A stretch of DNA of 64,000 nt from an uncultured Mediterraneibacter sp. (GTDB lineage: Bacteria > Bacillota > Clostridia > Lachnospirales > Lachnospiraceae). A program made the translations under genes and the position numbers. Under the pieces are notes generated by a model. That model was given only the letters and a program-made list of their open reading frames with translations, was not told where the DNA came from and did no database searches. Position 1 is the stretch's first letter. The number at the start of each line of letters is the position of its first letter. The stretch lies in NCBI GenBank assembly GCA_944381495.1, contig CALWLJ010000006.1:62001-126000 (forward strand), given 5' to 3'. Of this stretch, positions 44,975-54,266 are shown piece after piece.

Positions 44975-46741
44975 TAGGCGTTTGCGAAACGCCATAAACC
45001 GCATAAATACGGTATTTTCTGTTACTAAAATACAAATAACTCCTCACCTGATATGGTATAATAGAGTTGCCAAAAACTATAAACCATCATCCAAGAAAGG
45101 AGTTATTCTGATACCTATGATACCATATAAACAGCTTTCTCTGGCAGATGTTTTTTCAGATTGCCAAGAAAAATTTGAAAATGACAAACCTGCGTTTCTT
45201 TCCCTATTAGAAACTCATATCGATATTGATAAAATTATTCCGATTTCTTTCAGAAATCATTTTTATGCATCAACGGGCAGAACCCGTAAATACCCCTTGC
45301 AAGCTTTCCTGTGGGCTTTGATCATTCAACGTATTTTCTCAATTCCTACAGACCAGCTTCTCCTGACTTTTCTCGCTTACTCAAAACCGCTTCGCGAATT
45401 CTGCGGTTTTACCAAAGTCCCAGATGCTTCTAAAATCACTCGTTTCAAACAAGACTTTTTAGATGATCTTCAGCTCGTATTTGATCAACTTGTTGATATT
45501 ACAGAGCCTATCTGCCAGGCCATTGATTCCGCAAAAGCAGATATGACCATCTTCGATTCTTCCGGAATTGAAGCATTCGTTACCGAAAATAATCCTAAAT
45601 ATGCCCATCGGATCATTCGGCAGCTTAAGACATATGCGAAAGCTCAGGGCTTTGATAAATCCTACGATCCTTATAAGGCTGCCTACGCTTCCATGCCCTC
45701 CCACGCTTCTGCGAATCCTGAAATCAAGCAACTGTATATCAATGGACATTTTTGCTACGTCTTCAAGTTCGGCATCGTTACCAATGGCCTTGGCATCATC
45801 CGCCATATTTCTTTTTATAACAAAGATTTTATGGCCTCTCATCCTGACATCGTTGTGAAAAAGAAATCCGATTCTCCTGACGAAGATAAATGTGTTCACG
45901 ATTCAAAACTTTTGATCCCAACACTTAAGGACTTCTTTTCCAGACATCCTCTGATCAATCCGAAAACATTCCTTGGTGATGCGGCTTTTGATACTGTACA
46001 GCTCTATAAGAGCCTTCTTACCGGTGATACTTTTGGTAAGGACAAGCATTTCCAGAAAGCATATATTCCACTAAATGCAAGATCAGGTCTTGAAAATCAG
46101 GATTATATCATCAACGAAAACGGGATCCCCTGTTGTCCTCATGACCCTTCGCTCCCGATGAAGTACGAATGCACTTCTAAACTAAGAAGCGGTGTTACCA
46201 GATTCATGTTTGTCTGTTCCAAAATGATATGGGCTTACGATAGATCCACCCAAAAAGCTCATAGACAATGCTGTTGCGAAAACCCTTGTACCACTTCAAG
46301 ATGCGGTCGTATGGTTTATGTCTATCCGGAAAAGGATCTGCGCGCTTATCCCGGAACGATCCGCGGAACCGAAGAATGGGATAACACCTATAAAACAAGG
46401 ACTGTTGTCGAAAGAGATATCAACCACATCAAAGATAATCTCTGTCTTGCAGGCCGCCGAACACAAAATGAGAAGACGCTGCATGCTGATCTGATCCTTG
46501 CGGGTATCACACAGCTCATTACTGTTGTTCTCGCCGATAAAATCAAACATCATGAATACATTCGAAGCTTAAAGCCACTCATAGCATAGGACTTACCACT
46601 TTCATAAAGCCGATAGCTTATTAAAGTGCGCCTAAAATGTCCGATTATCCACTTTTCATTCCAGAATTCATGCTCTACACGAAGTCTTCTTTGCTTTGGT
46701 TCAAGATTACGACCAAGCTTCGCGAGTTTCGCAATTATCTA
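44975..46741 (+). mobile_element. IS4-superfamily insertion sequence, complete, 1767 bp
   Basis: The element is flanked by an exact 13-bp direct repeat. Its ends share an imperfect inverted repeat, TAG-4-TTGCGAAAC-1-C, read inward at both sides. It carries a single intact transposase. Preserved direct repeats point to a recent insertion. A GGCGTTT/AAACGCC hairpin at the left end and TTCGCGAG-type sequences at the right may block incoming transcription. It lies between the DUF4867 gene and the isomerase gene and points against them. Confidence 0.92.
45117..46589 (+). CDS. IS4-type DDE transposase
   Basis: A 490-residue transposase. The first Asp is in MTIFDSSGIEAF, the second in TFLGDAAFDTV and the Glu in YKTRTVVERDINHIK, which matches the Y-(2)-R-(3)-E-(6)-K signature of the IS4 superfamily exactly. 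The C-terminal part contains a Cys-rich stretch (HRQCCCENPCTTSRCGR) that may bind zinc. ATG 45117 lies 14 nt after AAGGAG, a long distance, so a non-ATG codon a few positions upstream (CTG 45108 or ATT 45105) may be used. A TATAAT box lies near 45056. The gene appears intact and could be active. Confidence 0.93.
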   Translation: MIPYKQLSLADVFSDCQEKFENDKPAFLSLLETHIDIDKIIPISFRNHFYASTGRTRKYPLQAFLWALIIQRIFSIPTDQLLLTFLAYSKPLREFCGFTKVPDASKITRFKQDFLDDLQLVFDQLVDITEPICQAIDSAKADMTIFDSSGIEAFVTENNPKYAHRIIRQLKTYAKAQGFDKSYDPYKAAYASMPSHASANPEIKQLYINGHFCYVFKFGIVTNGLGIIRHISFYNKDFMASHPDIVVKKKSDSPDEDKCVHDSKLLIPTLKDFFSRHPLINPKTFLGDAAFDTVQLYKSLLTGDTFGKDKHFQKAYIPLNARSGLENQDYIINENGIPCCPHDPSLPMKYECTSKLRSGVTRFMFVCSKMIWAYDRSTQKAHRQCCCENPCTTSRCGRMVYVYPEKDLRAYPGTIRGTEEWDNTYKTRTVVERDINHIKDNLCLAGRRTQNEKTLHADLILAGITQLITVVLADKIKHHEYIRSLKPLIA

Positions 46742-46754
46742 TTAAAAATATAGT
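46742..46754 (+). repeat. Right target-site duplication of the insertion sequence
   Basis: TTAAAAATATAGT, identical to 44962-44974, abuts the right end of the element. Confidence 0.85.
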
Positions 46755-46770
46755 ACAAACAGGTTCCCCA

Positions 46771-47385
46771 TCATACCGTGATATTCTCGCCTTTCAGCCC
46801 GCAGAAAGCCCCCTCGATCCCAGCCTCCTCATGGGCGATCAGCCATTTGTTCACTGCGGTCAGCAGGCGGTTCTCCCCCTCTGCAGCGGGCCGGAAGGGC
46901 AATTCCTCATTGGTTCCCTTCGGCAAAATAATAACACAGCGGAATCCGCTTTCTTTTGCACTGCATGGCGCATAATGAAGGGTTGTCGCATAAAGCTCGA
47001 CCGCCGTCCCCGCCGGCACCAGAAACGCTTCTGCCTTGGAAGTATCATACATGTCTCCCGCTTCAATATCTTGCTGACGTCCCAAGAGCAGGATCAGATC
47101 ATCCGCAGCGATATCGATTTCTGAACTTCTGTGATATTCCAGGGCGTTAAGCTTATGATTATCTCCATTGCAATACCCGATCTGGACCGGCAGCCCGCCG
47201 AATCCTTTCCTGCATATCTCCACGGCCTCCGGAAGCGCCTCAAGCTCCTCTACGGAAGGCATATAGACAACATCCTTGGGAAGGGGCGTATGTTCCATCG
47301 CTTTTAAAATCTTATCAAAAGAGAACTCTGTGACCACTTTCCCGTACTTTCCGAAGGATGCATCCGTCAGTTTCTGAATCTCCAT
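46771..47385 (-). CDS. DUF4867-family protein
   Basis: A 204-residue protein. Runs such as NALEYHRSSEIDIAADDLILLLGRQQDI and FLVPAGTAVELYATTLHYAPC suggest a cupin-like barrel with His and Glu metal ligands. I recognise it as DUF4867, found next to sugar isomerase and kinase genes, so it may handle the sugar or its anomer. The isomerase gene should follow about 35 nt downstream, but the insertion sequence now separates them. GGAGGTCGAT lies upstream of the ATG. Confidence 0.75.
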   Translation of the reverse strand: MEIQKLTDASFGKYGKVVTEFSFDKILKAMEHTPLPKDVVYMPSVEELEALPEAVEICRKGFGGLPVQIGYCNGDNHKLNALEYHRSSEIDIAADDLILLLGRQQDIEAGDMYDTSKAEAFLVPAGTAVELYATTLHYAPCSAKESGFRCVIILPKGTNEELPFRPAAEGENRLLTAVNKWLIAHEEAGIEGAFCGLKGENITV

Positions 47386-47535
47386 CTTTTATCGACCTCC
47401 TGTCCGTTCCGCAGACATTTCCATTCTCTGTCAATTTTGTTCTGCGGCATTCCCGGTTTTCACAACCTCTGAGGTCATTTTATCAACTTTAGTCCATATT
47501 TACGACCAAATAATTAGCCTTTTAATGCCCATTTC

Positions 47536-48369
47536 TTATCCTTCTTTTTCTGCAACACGAATCTGATACTCACTGGGCAGGATTCCGTACCGTTTCCGAA
47601 ATGCTCTCGCCATGGCCTTGCTCCCCGAAAATCCGTTCCTCAGAGCCGTTTCCGTAACATTGTACTTACCGCTCTCCAGATCCTTCAGCGCATAACCAAG
47701 CCGAATGCTCTGCAGATAGCTCTTAAACGTAATCCCTGCATATTTCTGGAACATTCTGGAAAGATAGGTGGGTGAATAGCCGAAAACCCGCGCCACTTCC
47801 TCCAGACTCATCTCCCCGGCATAATTTTCCTTCATATATGCCGTAATAGAAGACAGCCGGTTCAGATTCCTGTTCTTCCGCATGAACTCCTGCCCCACCT
47901 GCGTCATCCTGTAATCCTTCACAAGATAATACATGATTTCATAAAAAATGCTGTTGGCTCTTAGATCGTATCCTGTTTCCTTCTCATCATAGACACGGTA
48001 AAGCTCTGTCACAAGATCCATAAAATGCTGATCTCTGCGCCCCGGCTCATGGGAAAACCAGATAAACTGTTCCCCTGTGTAGTAGTTTTCGAACATTTTC
48101 AGCGGGATCTGAAGAACCACCGTCTCATTTGGTTCCGGAGAGTCGATGGCATGGACCTCATTTGAATTTACGATCATAAACTCCCCCTCTGCAAGATGCC
48201 ACAAACAGTCGTCAAGATAAAATTCCAGCTTTCCCCTGCACACTGCAAAGATCTCGACAGACCTGTGCCAGTGCTTCTCCCTGTAATAACCGCCTTCCCT
48301 GCCTTCAAAGATAAATGTCTTAAAAGGGAAACCTGCCTCTGGCACAATCAGTTCATGTGAAACGCTCAT
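47536..48369 (-). CDS. AraC-family regulator with cupin sensory domain
   Basis: A 277-residue regulator. The N-terminal cupin region has HWHRSVEIFAVCRGKLEF and GEFMIVNSNEVHAIDS. The C-terminal pair of helix-turn-helix motifs reads MSLEEVARVFGYSPTYLSRMFQ and NVTETALRNGFSGSKAMARAFRK, ending in GILPSEYQ. It sits directly before the DUF4867-isomerase-kinase genes on the same strand and likely activates them on a sugar signal. Its start region lies back to back with the flavodiiron protein gene. Confidence 0.9.
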   Translation of the reverse strand: MSVSHELIVPEAGFPFKTFIFEGREGGYYREKHWHRSVEIFAVCRGKLEFYLDDCLWHLAEGEFMIVNSNEVHAIDSPEPNETVVLQIPLKMFENYYTGEQFIWFSHEPGRRDQHFMDLVTELYRVYDEKETGYDLRANSIFYEIMYYLVKDYRMTQVGQEFMRKNRNLNRLSSITAYMKENYAGEMSLEEVARVFGYSPTYLSRMFQKYAGITFKSYLQSIRLGYALKDLESGKYNVTETALRNGFSGSKAMARAFRKRYGILPSEYQIRVAEKEG

Positions 48370-48719
48370 ATTTCTCTTCTGTCCGCAGTGCGGACATTCC
48401 CCCTTTCTCAGGACCGCATATATCTCAAAACTATTTCTGTAAACATTATAAAAGCGGACCTGAATATTTACAATCCTTTCGATCTGTGAGCAGATTAGGA
48501 TCCATATCTCTGCGGAAACGTATAAAAAGTCTGTTCAAACTTGAAAAGTCCTTGCAGGAATCCCTTGCGTTGCCTGATTTACCTGCTATAATTAATTTTG
48601 GCAGACAGATTCCGTCAGGACTGGCGGAGCATCCGTCCTGCAGTCCGGCTGACCCGCACTGTATCCGCAGTTCCTCAGCTCCGGACTTTCCCGTAATATT
48701 TCCTAGGAGGAGAAAACAT
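48370..48719. other. Intergenic control region between AraC and the flavodiiron gene
   Basis: There is no intact gene here, although the flavodiiron frame stays open upstream of its true start. The region holds the sigma-A promoter at 48565-48592 and a leader of about 120 nt. The leader can form an imperfect stem with GTCAGGACTG and CAGTCCGGCTGAC near 48615-48652. No known riboswitch was recognised. Confidence 0.5.
48565..48592 (+). promoter_or_regulatory. Promoter of the flavodiiron gene
   Basis: TTGCGT (48565-48570) and TATAAT (48587-48592) are separated by 16 bases. Transcription from here gives a 120-nt leader. Confidence 0.65.
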
Positions 48720-50513
48720 ATGAATACTGTTACTGATACGATCAAATATGTGGGTGTAAACGACCATCAGGTAGACCTTTTTGAAGGCCAGTATGTGGTT
48801 CCCAATGGAATGTCCTATAATTCCTATGTGATCATGGACGAGAAAACAGCCGTTATGGATACAGTTGACATCCATTTTACCCATGAATGGCTGGACAACA
48901 TTGCCGCCGTTCTCGGCAGCCGGAAGCCGGACTATCTGATCATCCAGCACATGGAGCCGGATCACTCCGCAAATATCGAGAACTTCCTGAAGACCTATCC
49001 TGACACGACAGTCGTGGCCACAGCAAAGGCATTTGCAATGATGGACTGCTTCTTCCAGCCTGATCCCGCTTCCAAGCGCATCACAGCTGAGAACGGATCC
49101 ACCCTTTCCCTTGGCAGCCATGAGCTCACTTTTGTATTTGCGCCCATGGTACACTGGCCGGAAGTCATGATGACTTATGACAGCACAGACAAGGTTCTCT
49201 TTTCCGCAGACGGCTTCGGTAAATTCGGAGCTCTCGACGTGGAAGAAGACTGGGACGACGAAGCCCGCCGTTACTATATCGGCATCGTCGGCAAATACGG
49301 CGCTCAGGTCCAGGCTGTCCTTAAGAAAGCCGCAGGCCTTGACATTCAGGTCATCTGCCCGCTCCACGGACCGGTCCTGAAAGAAAATCTCGGTCACTAT
49401 ATCGGAAAATACGACACATGGTCTTCCTACGCCGCAGAATCCGAAGGCATCGTCATCGCCTACACTTCTGTATACGGCCACACAAAGAAAGCAGTGGAAA
49501 TGCTGGCTGATATGCTCCGGTCAAAAGGATGTCCGGAAGTCATTGTTCACGATCTGGCAAGATGCGACATGTCCGTTGCAGTTGCAGACGCCTTCCGTTA
49601 TGGAAAACTTGTTCTTGCCACCACAACATATAACGCGGAGATTTTCCCGTTCATGAAGCAGTTCATCGATCATCTGACTGAACGAAACTTCCAGAAGCGC
49701 ACCATCGGCCTGATCGAGAACGGCTCCTGGGCTCCTCTGGCAGCCAAGATCATGAAAGGCATGTTCGAAAAGTCCAAAGACATCACCTGGCTTAACACAA
49801 CTGTAAAGATCAAGTCAGCTGTCAGCCCGGAAAACAAGGAACAGCTCCAGGCCATGGCGGACGAGCTCTGCCAGGAATATGTAGCTCAGTCCTCCGAAGC
49901 TGCCAACAAGAACGATATGACTGCTCTCTTCCGCATCGGATATGGCCTGTACGTAGTCACATCCAACGACGGAAAGAAAGACAACGGACTGATTGTCAAC
50001 ACAGTTACACAGCTGACAGATACCCCCAACAGAGTGGCAGTCAACATCAATAAGGCAAATTATTCTCACCACGTGATCAAACAGACCGGCATTATGAATG
50101 TCAACTGTCTGTCCGTGGACGCGCCCTTTAAAGTATTCGAGCGCTTCGGATTCCAGAGCGGCCGTACAGCAGACAAGTTCGAAGGCATCACTCCCGTGCG
50201 TTCTGACAACGGCCTGGTGATCCTGCCGAAATACATCAACGCAGCTATCTCTCTGAAAGTAGAGCAGTACGTGGATCTGGATACCCACGGCATGTTCATC
50301 TGCTCCGTGACAGAGGCCCGCGTCATGAACGACAAGGAGACCATGACCTACACTTATTATCAGAACAATGTAAAACCGAAACCGGATACCGAAGGCAAGA
50401 AAGGCTTCGTCTGCAAAGTCTGCGGGTATGTATACGAAGGGGATGAGCTTCCCGATGACTTCATCTGCCCGCTGTGCAAGCACGGAGCAGCTGACTTCGA
50501 GCCGATCCAGTAA
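48720..50513 (+). CDS. Flavodiiron protein fused to flavin reductase and rubredoxin domains
   Basis: A 597-residue cytoplasmic enzyme that reduces O2 (or NO) to protect an anaerobe. Residues 1-250 form the metallo-beta-lactamase-like diiron domain with ligands in HMEPDHSAN, MVHWPE, FSADGF and PLHGPV. Residues about 250-395 are a flavodoxin domain (IAYTSVYGHTKKAV). Residues about 405-550 resemble a flavin reductase (YGLYVVTSNDGKKDNGLIVNTV). A C-terminal rubredoxin follows with CKVCGYVYEG and CPLCKHG. The ATG at 48720 follows AGGAGG, and the frame extending further upstream is not used. One chain can thus carry electrons from a flavin to the diiron site. A terminator follows. Confidence 0.95.
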   Translation: MNTVTDTIKYVGVNDHQVDLFEGQYVVPNGMSYNSYVIMDEKTAVMDTVDIHFTHEWLDNIAAVLGSRKPDYLIIQHMEPDHSANIENFLKTYPDTTVVATAKAFAMMDCFFQPDPASKRITAENGSTLSLGSHELTFVFAPMVHWPEVMMTYDSTDKVLFSADGFGKFGALDVEEDWDDEARRYYIGIVGKYGAQVQAVLKKAAGLDIQVICPLHGPVLKENLGHYIGKYDTWSSYAAESEGIVIAYTSVYGHTKKAVEMLADMLRSKGCPEVIVHDLARCDMSVAVADAFRYGKLVLATTTYNAEIFPFMKQFIDHLTERNFQKRTIGLIENGSWAPLAAKIMKGMFEKSKDITWLNTTVKIKSAVSPENKEQLQAMADELCQEYVAQSSEAANKNDMTALFRIGYGLYVVTSNDGKKDNGLIVNTVTQLTDTPNRVAVNINKANYSHHVIKQTGIMNVNCLSVDAPFKVFERFGFQSGRTADKFEGITPVRSDNGLVILPKYINAAISLKVEQYVDLDTHGMFICSVTEARVMNDKETMTYTYYQNNVKPKPDTEGKKGFVCKVCGYVYEGDELPDDFICPLCKHGAADFEPIQ

Positions 50514-50569
50514 GCATTTTCTTCCGGTAACTTTTTTCGGAATTTAATGCATACTTTATGATTACAAAA

Positions 50570-50620
50570 TGGCATTTCCTGCGGGATACCCTTCCCGGTT
50601 GGAAATGCCATTTTTGTTTT
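50570..50620 (+). terminator. Terminator after the flavodiiron gene
   Basis: TGGCATTTCC pairs with GGAAATGCCA and is followed by TTTTTGTTTT. On the opposite strand the same stem is followed by TTTTG, so it can also end the flavodoxin gene. Confidence 0.9.
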
Positions 50621-51185
50621 ACCGTATAAAATTTGTCTTGATCTTCTCTTCCGTCTCCGGTATCTCAACCCCGGCGTTCTTTCCTGCCTCCAGGCATTTC
50701 AGCAGCCAGGCCATATTCCTTCCCAGGATCCGCATAATCTGCAGTCCCTCTTCATCCTTACGTACTTCATCCGGCGTGTTTCCGTGAACCATATTCCAGT
50801 AATTGGCGGAAACAACCGGCATCTGGTAGAAATTAAAATATTTCGTCAGCACTTCCAGAGTTGCCGTAGTTCCTGCTCTTCTCGCAGAAGCAACAGCTGC
50901 TGCCGGCTTATGCTCCAGATCCTTTCCCGCCATAGATACAAACTGGTCCATAAACTCAATAATCTGCCCCGACGGCGATGCCCAGTAAACCGGAGAACCT
51001 ACTACAAGAGCATCCGCTGTCTTCATCTTTTCAGCGGCAGCCTTTACGTTCTCCCTTGCCGGATCCCCTGCCTGGAAAATCTCCGTCTCGATTCCATTTT
51101 CATTAAGTACTGCCGCCACTTCGCTAAGTGCGGTATAGGTACATCCCTCTTTCCGCGGGCTTCCATTTAACAGTAACACTTTCAT
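50619..51185 (-). CDS. Flavodoxin-family NADPH-dependent FMN reductase-like protein
   Basis: A 188-residue flavoprotein. The FMN phosphate loop is LLNGSPRKEGCTYTAL near residue 5, and the second loop is GSPVYWASPSGQIIEFMDQ near 65-85. This is the type that reduces quinones, nitro compounds or iron-sulfur partners. The start at 51185 has AGGTGG 5 nt upstream; an in-frame start 9 nt earlier lacks one. It converges with the flavodiiron gene and could serve in the same oxidative defence, by proximity only. Confidence 0.85.
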   Translation of the reverse strand: MKVLLLNGSPRKEGCTYTALSEVAAVLNENGIETEIFQAGDPARENVKAAAEKMKTADALVVGSPVYWASPSGQIIEFMDQFVSMAGKDLEHKPAAAVASARRAGTTATLEVLTKYFNFYQMPVVSANYWNMVHGNTPDEVRKDEEGLQIMRILGRNMAWLLKCLEAGKNAGVEIPETEEKIKTNFIR

Positions 51186-51387
51186 ATATGCCACCTGTCC
51201 TTTCTGTAAGTGTCCTCTATATTATTATTCTGCACTTTTTCTGAGCAGTACCCGACTGCTCCCGGATAGATTATACCGCTGTTTTTTAACCTGGTAAAGT
51301 CCCAGGAACGCAGCGGACACATTTTCCCGTATCTGTCATATAATAATCTAAATTTACTGATTTTCTTAACTGAAAGGATCTGTCGCT

Positions 51388-52350
51388 ATGAATATAAGAG
51401 GAATTGACGTCAGCAGATATCAGGGCACTGTGGACTGGGAACGTGTCAAAGCCGCCGGCTGTCAGTTTGCCATGCTCCGCGCCGGTTATGGAACTGATAC
51501 GGTAGATGAACAGTTCCGGCGCAATGCTTCTGAATGCAACCGGATTGGCCTTCCCATAGGAGCATACTGGTTCTGTTATGCCGACAGCCCTGCCGACGCT
51601 CAGCTGGAGGCAGACAGCTGTCTCCGCACTGTCGCGCCCTACCGCCTGGATTATCCTGTCTGTTACGATATCGAGCAGGCCAGTGTGGACTATGCGGCCC
51701 GTCAGGGTATAACCGTTACGCCTGCTCTTGCAGAACAATTTGTAAAACGCTTCTGTGAGCGGATAGAAGAGAAAGGCTATTTCGCCATGTTCTACACCAA
51801 CAAAAATTTCCTGGATCAATATCTGAACGAAAATCTTGCGAAACGATATGCGTTCTGGTATGCCCGCTACAACGGAACATTTGACGGAACAGACTGCGGC
51901 ATGTGGCAGTACAGCGACGCCGGACAGGTACCGGGCATTTCCGGCAATGTCGACCTGGATATCAGTTTTGTAGATTATCCCTCCGTGATCCGGAAAGCCG
52001 GACTGAATCATCTGGACGGAACGCCCCCATATCCGGATCCTTCTCCTGATTATATTACCTATGTCGTACAGCCTGGGGATACTTTAAGCTCCATAGCAAG
52101 TCGCTACGGCACTACTGTCAGCGCCATTACTTCCATAAACGGCATCTCCAATCCTGACCGGATCTATGCCGGCACTACAATCCGAATTCCCGAATCCGGC
52201 AGGACGCCACAGTATTACACCGTAAAATCCGGCGACACTCTAAGCGCCATTGCCTCAAGATATGGCACTACAGTAAATGCACTTGCAGCGCTGAACGGCA
52301 TTGCCAACCCTGACCGGATCTATGCCGGACAACGTCTCCGTCTTTCATGA
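51388..52350 (+). CDS. GH25 lysozyme with two LysM repeats
   Basis: A 320-residue peptidoglycan hydrolase. The GH25 domain (1-205) has catalytic residues in [17 protein letters not shown] and MWQYSDAG, with DLD at the end. Two LysM repeats follow (about 227-270 and 275-319), each reading like [20 protein letters not shown] and ending in IYAGxxxRL. It binds and cuts cell-wall glycan at N-acetylmuramic acid. No signal peptide is present, so it needs lysis or another route to leave the cell, or acts as a prophage-derived remodeler. It is followed by the first small RNA gene. Confidence 0.92.
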   Translation: MNIRGIDVSRYQGTVDWERVKAAGCQFAMLRAGYGTDTVDEQFRRNASECNRIGLPIGAYWFCYADSPADAQLEADSCLRTVAPYRLDYPVCYDIEQASVDYAARQGITVTPALAEQFVKRFCERIEEKGYFAMFYTNKNFLDQYLNENLAKRYAFWYARYNGTFDGTDCGMWQYSDAGQVPGISGNVDLDISFVDYPSVIRKAGLNHLDGTPPYPDPSPDYITYVVQPGDTLSSIASRYGTTVSAITSINGISNPDRIYAGTTIRIPESGRTPQYYTVKSGDTLSAIASRYGTTVNALAALNGIANPDRIYAGQRLRLS

Positions 52351-52435
52351 CCTGTAAAGTAAAAATCACCTGCCTATAAATATGGCCCGGGGTACAGTAA
52401 AATTTTTGTCCGTGCCCCGGGGATAAGATTTTTCT

Positions 52436-52484
52436 TTTTCTTTTATAATTTTTACATACTTTGGACACATTTTCTGTCTATACT
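52436..52484 (+). promoter_or_regulatory. Promoter and upstream box of small RNA copy 1
   Basis: A box TTTTCTTTTATA (52436-52447) starts 20 nt before the hexamer ATACTT (52456-52461), which is 17 nt before TATACT (52479-52484). The same spacing is found at all three copies. A related ATAAGA lies about 19 nt upstream of the end of the box. Confidence 0.6.
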
Positions 52485-52490
52485 AAATCA

Positions 52491-52638
52491 CAGATAGTTG
52501 GTTAACAACTATCTCCCCCCTCATAAAGTTGACATCTTGGGGCAATCCCCAAGATGTCGCACTTTACTCTCATTCCTTTAGATATAACTATAAAACCATC
52601 GAACACCCGCAGGCCTGACGGTCCGCGGGTGTTCGCTG
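52491..52638 (+). ncRNA. Small RNA family member, copy 1
   Basis: The predicted transcript starts near 52491. Hairpin 1 is AGATAGTTG/CAACTATCT (52492-52514). It is followed by the C-rich tract CCCCCCTC (52515-52522). Hairpin 2 is GACATCTTGGGG/CCCCAAGATGTC (52531-52558), extended by TAAAG and CTTTA outside. The invariant block GCACTTTACTCTCATTCCTT follows (52559-52578). Hairpin 3 is CGAACACCCGC/GCGGGTGTTCG (52600-52635), then CTGTTCT as a weak terminator tail. Two further copies lie downstream. It is judged a trans-acting RNA because conserved pairing survives sequence change between copies. Confidence 0.75.
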
Positions 52639-52707
52639 TTCTACTCCATTTTTGCTGTTTTCAGATCCTGCTGTTCTATTTTTCTTCCTTCACGATCCGT
52701 TATTTGA

Positions 52708-54039
52708 TTACTCAATAACCGCACTTGTCAGAGAATGAGGCTCCGCAGTCAACTTGAACATTTCTCCTGCAATCCGTATATTGCATTTCATCGTCTCATC
52801 TGTTCTATTCAGAAGCAATGCCGTCACTGAACCATCCGGATTCTCCCATGCTGTAAAATCCAGTCTGTCCGTATACCGGGTTGTCCCCAGCCTGACTGCG
52901 CCTTTCTTAATAAAATGGGTAAAATGCCAATAATACCGCTGACAGTTTCTCCGCTCCAGCCTTTTTTCTTTTATATCAAACAAAAATGGCGCATCGCAGA
53001 AATTCCCCACATGATTCGGACCGCCCTCACTGTCAAGCAGAATATTCCAGTCATAAAACGCACACATCCCGGCATTCATATTTCCGATCATGTCATGTGC
53101 CAGCCGCTCGGCATTCGTCCGCTGATCCTCCTTATCATATTTTCCAAACTCCAGACAACTCTCCGAAAGGATCAGTTTTTTCCCCGGATACTGACGTCGC
53201 ACAAGCTCCAGAGCCTCAAAATGATCTCCGCTGTACCAGTGAAATGCCGCACCCGCGATCAGCTCATCTGTTGTATCGTCAATAATATCTCTTGCCCGCT
53301 CATAAAGCCTCTCTTTATTATGATCCCAGATAAACAGTTCTATCCCGTCAAGCCCATGTCTCTTCAGCGCAGGAACCAGATAATCCCTCAGGAATACCTT
53401 TTCCTCCTCCGGTGTATACACACAGGAATCCCACTCCTGTACTGCTTTCGGCTCGTTCTGCACAGACATGCGATTTACTTCATATCCCCGTTTCTGAAAT
53501 TCTTCCACATAACGGCAGAGATATTCCGCCCAGCGTTCTCTGTACTCCGGTTTCAGCGAGCCTCCTTTTTTTCTCTGCCCATTGGTCTTCATATATGCCG
53601 GCGGAGACCATGCGGAAAGCATGATCTTCAGCTTTTTCCCTGCCTTTCTCTGAGCAGCCTCCAGCAGAGGCATAATGTATCTTTCTGTATCGGCGAAAGA
53701 AAATTTTTCCAGCCCCGCATCATCTTCATCCGGATCCGCCTCATACATATGTGTACTGAAATCACAGCTGTCCATATGGATCCGGACCTGGCCATAGCCC
53801 ATCTCATCCTCATTAAAATATATATTCAGCAGCTCCTCCTGCTGTGCCGGCGACATTAGCGAAAACACATACCCTGCCGCATCTGTCACAGCGCCTCCAA
53901 ACCCTTCAAATGTCTGATCCTTTCCTTCTCTGTAAATATTCAGTACCTGGTTTTCTTCCCCCGGATCCTTTTCTGATACAATACTTTCCTGACAAAGTGT
54001 TCCCGTTTCCGTCGTTGTATAAATCTCAGCTTTCATCAT
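52708..54039 (-). CDS. GH30-family glycosidase
   Basis: A 443-residue cytoplasmic enzyme with a TIM barrel and a beta side domain. FEGFGGAVTDAAG near 45 is the GH30 N-terminal signature, the acid/base Glu is in MSVQNEPKAVQEW near 195 and the nucleophile Glu is in LILSESCLEFG near 290. The C-terminal beta strands (about 385-443) end in LTSAVIE. GH30 includes beta-glucosidases, xylosidases and glucosylceramidases; the specificity is open. GGAGGGC lies before the ATG. It is flanked by small RNA copies 1 and 2. Confidence 0.9.
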   Translation of the reverse strand: MMKAEIYTTTETGTLCQESIVSEKDPGEENQVLNIYREGKDQTFEGFGGAVTDAAGYVFSLMSPAQQEELLNIYFNEDEMGYGQVRIHMDSCDFSTHMYEADPDEDDAGLEKFSFADTERYIMPLLEAAQRKAGKKLKIMLSAWSPPAYMKTNGQRKKGGSLKPEYRERWAEYLCRYVEEFQKRGYEVNRMSVQNEPKAVQEWDSCVYTPEEEKVFLRDYLVPALKRHGLDGIELFIWDHNKERLYERARDIIDDTTDELIAGAAFHWYSGDHFEALELVRRQYPGKKLILSESCLEFGKYDKEDQRTNAERLAHDMIGNMNAGMCAFYDWNILLDSEGGPNHVGNFCDAPFLFDIKEKRLERRNCQRYYWHFTHFIKKGAVRLGTTRYTDRLDFTAWENPDGSVTALLLNRTDETMKCNIRIAGEMFKLTAEPHSLTSAVIE

Positions 54040-54068
54040 GTTGCCCTCCTTTTCCTCGCCTTCATATT

Positions 54069-54266
54069 ATGATGTTGGGGTCAAAAGCCCTCAACTATGA
54101 TGCCTGCGGATTGTTACGTGCTGCGCACTCCCACAATCCTGCCCAATATTCGCATATCGTGGGATATGCATCCCACTTTTATGCTCATATCAGGGCGGCT
54201 CCCAAGGTCTTTCACCCACTTACGAGCAAGCTCATGTGGGTTCAGCTCTTTTGACTCTGGTATCAT
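54069..54266. repeat. 198-bp element with imperfect terminal inverted repeats
   Basis: The left end ATGATGTTGGGGTCAAAAG and the right end CTTTTGACTCTGGTATCAT are inverted matches in 14 of 19 bases. Inside, GTGGGAT/ATCCCAC and CCCAC/GTGGG form hairpins. No protein is encoded. It resembles dispersed intergenic repeats of Lachnospiraceae, by recollection, and lies between the GH30 start and small RNA copy 2. Confidence 0.5.

Noticed and set aside
44835-45116. Transposase extension into the isomerase gene
   Set aside because: The open frame crosses the left end of the insertion sequence; family similarity begins at MIPYKQLSLADVF.
48600-48700. A known riboswitch in the flavodiiron leader
   Set aside because: Only an imperfect stem was found; no FMN, SAM, cobalamin or other consensus was recognised.
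48357-48719. N-terminal extension of the flavodiiron protein by 121 residues
   Set aside because: The extension is low-quality sequence overlapping the promoter and leader; the ATG at 48720 has AGGAGG and begins the normal family N-terminus.
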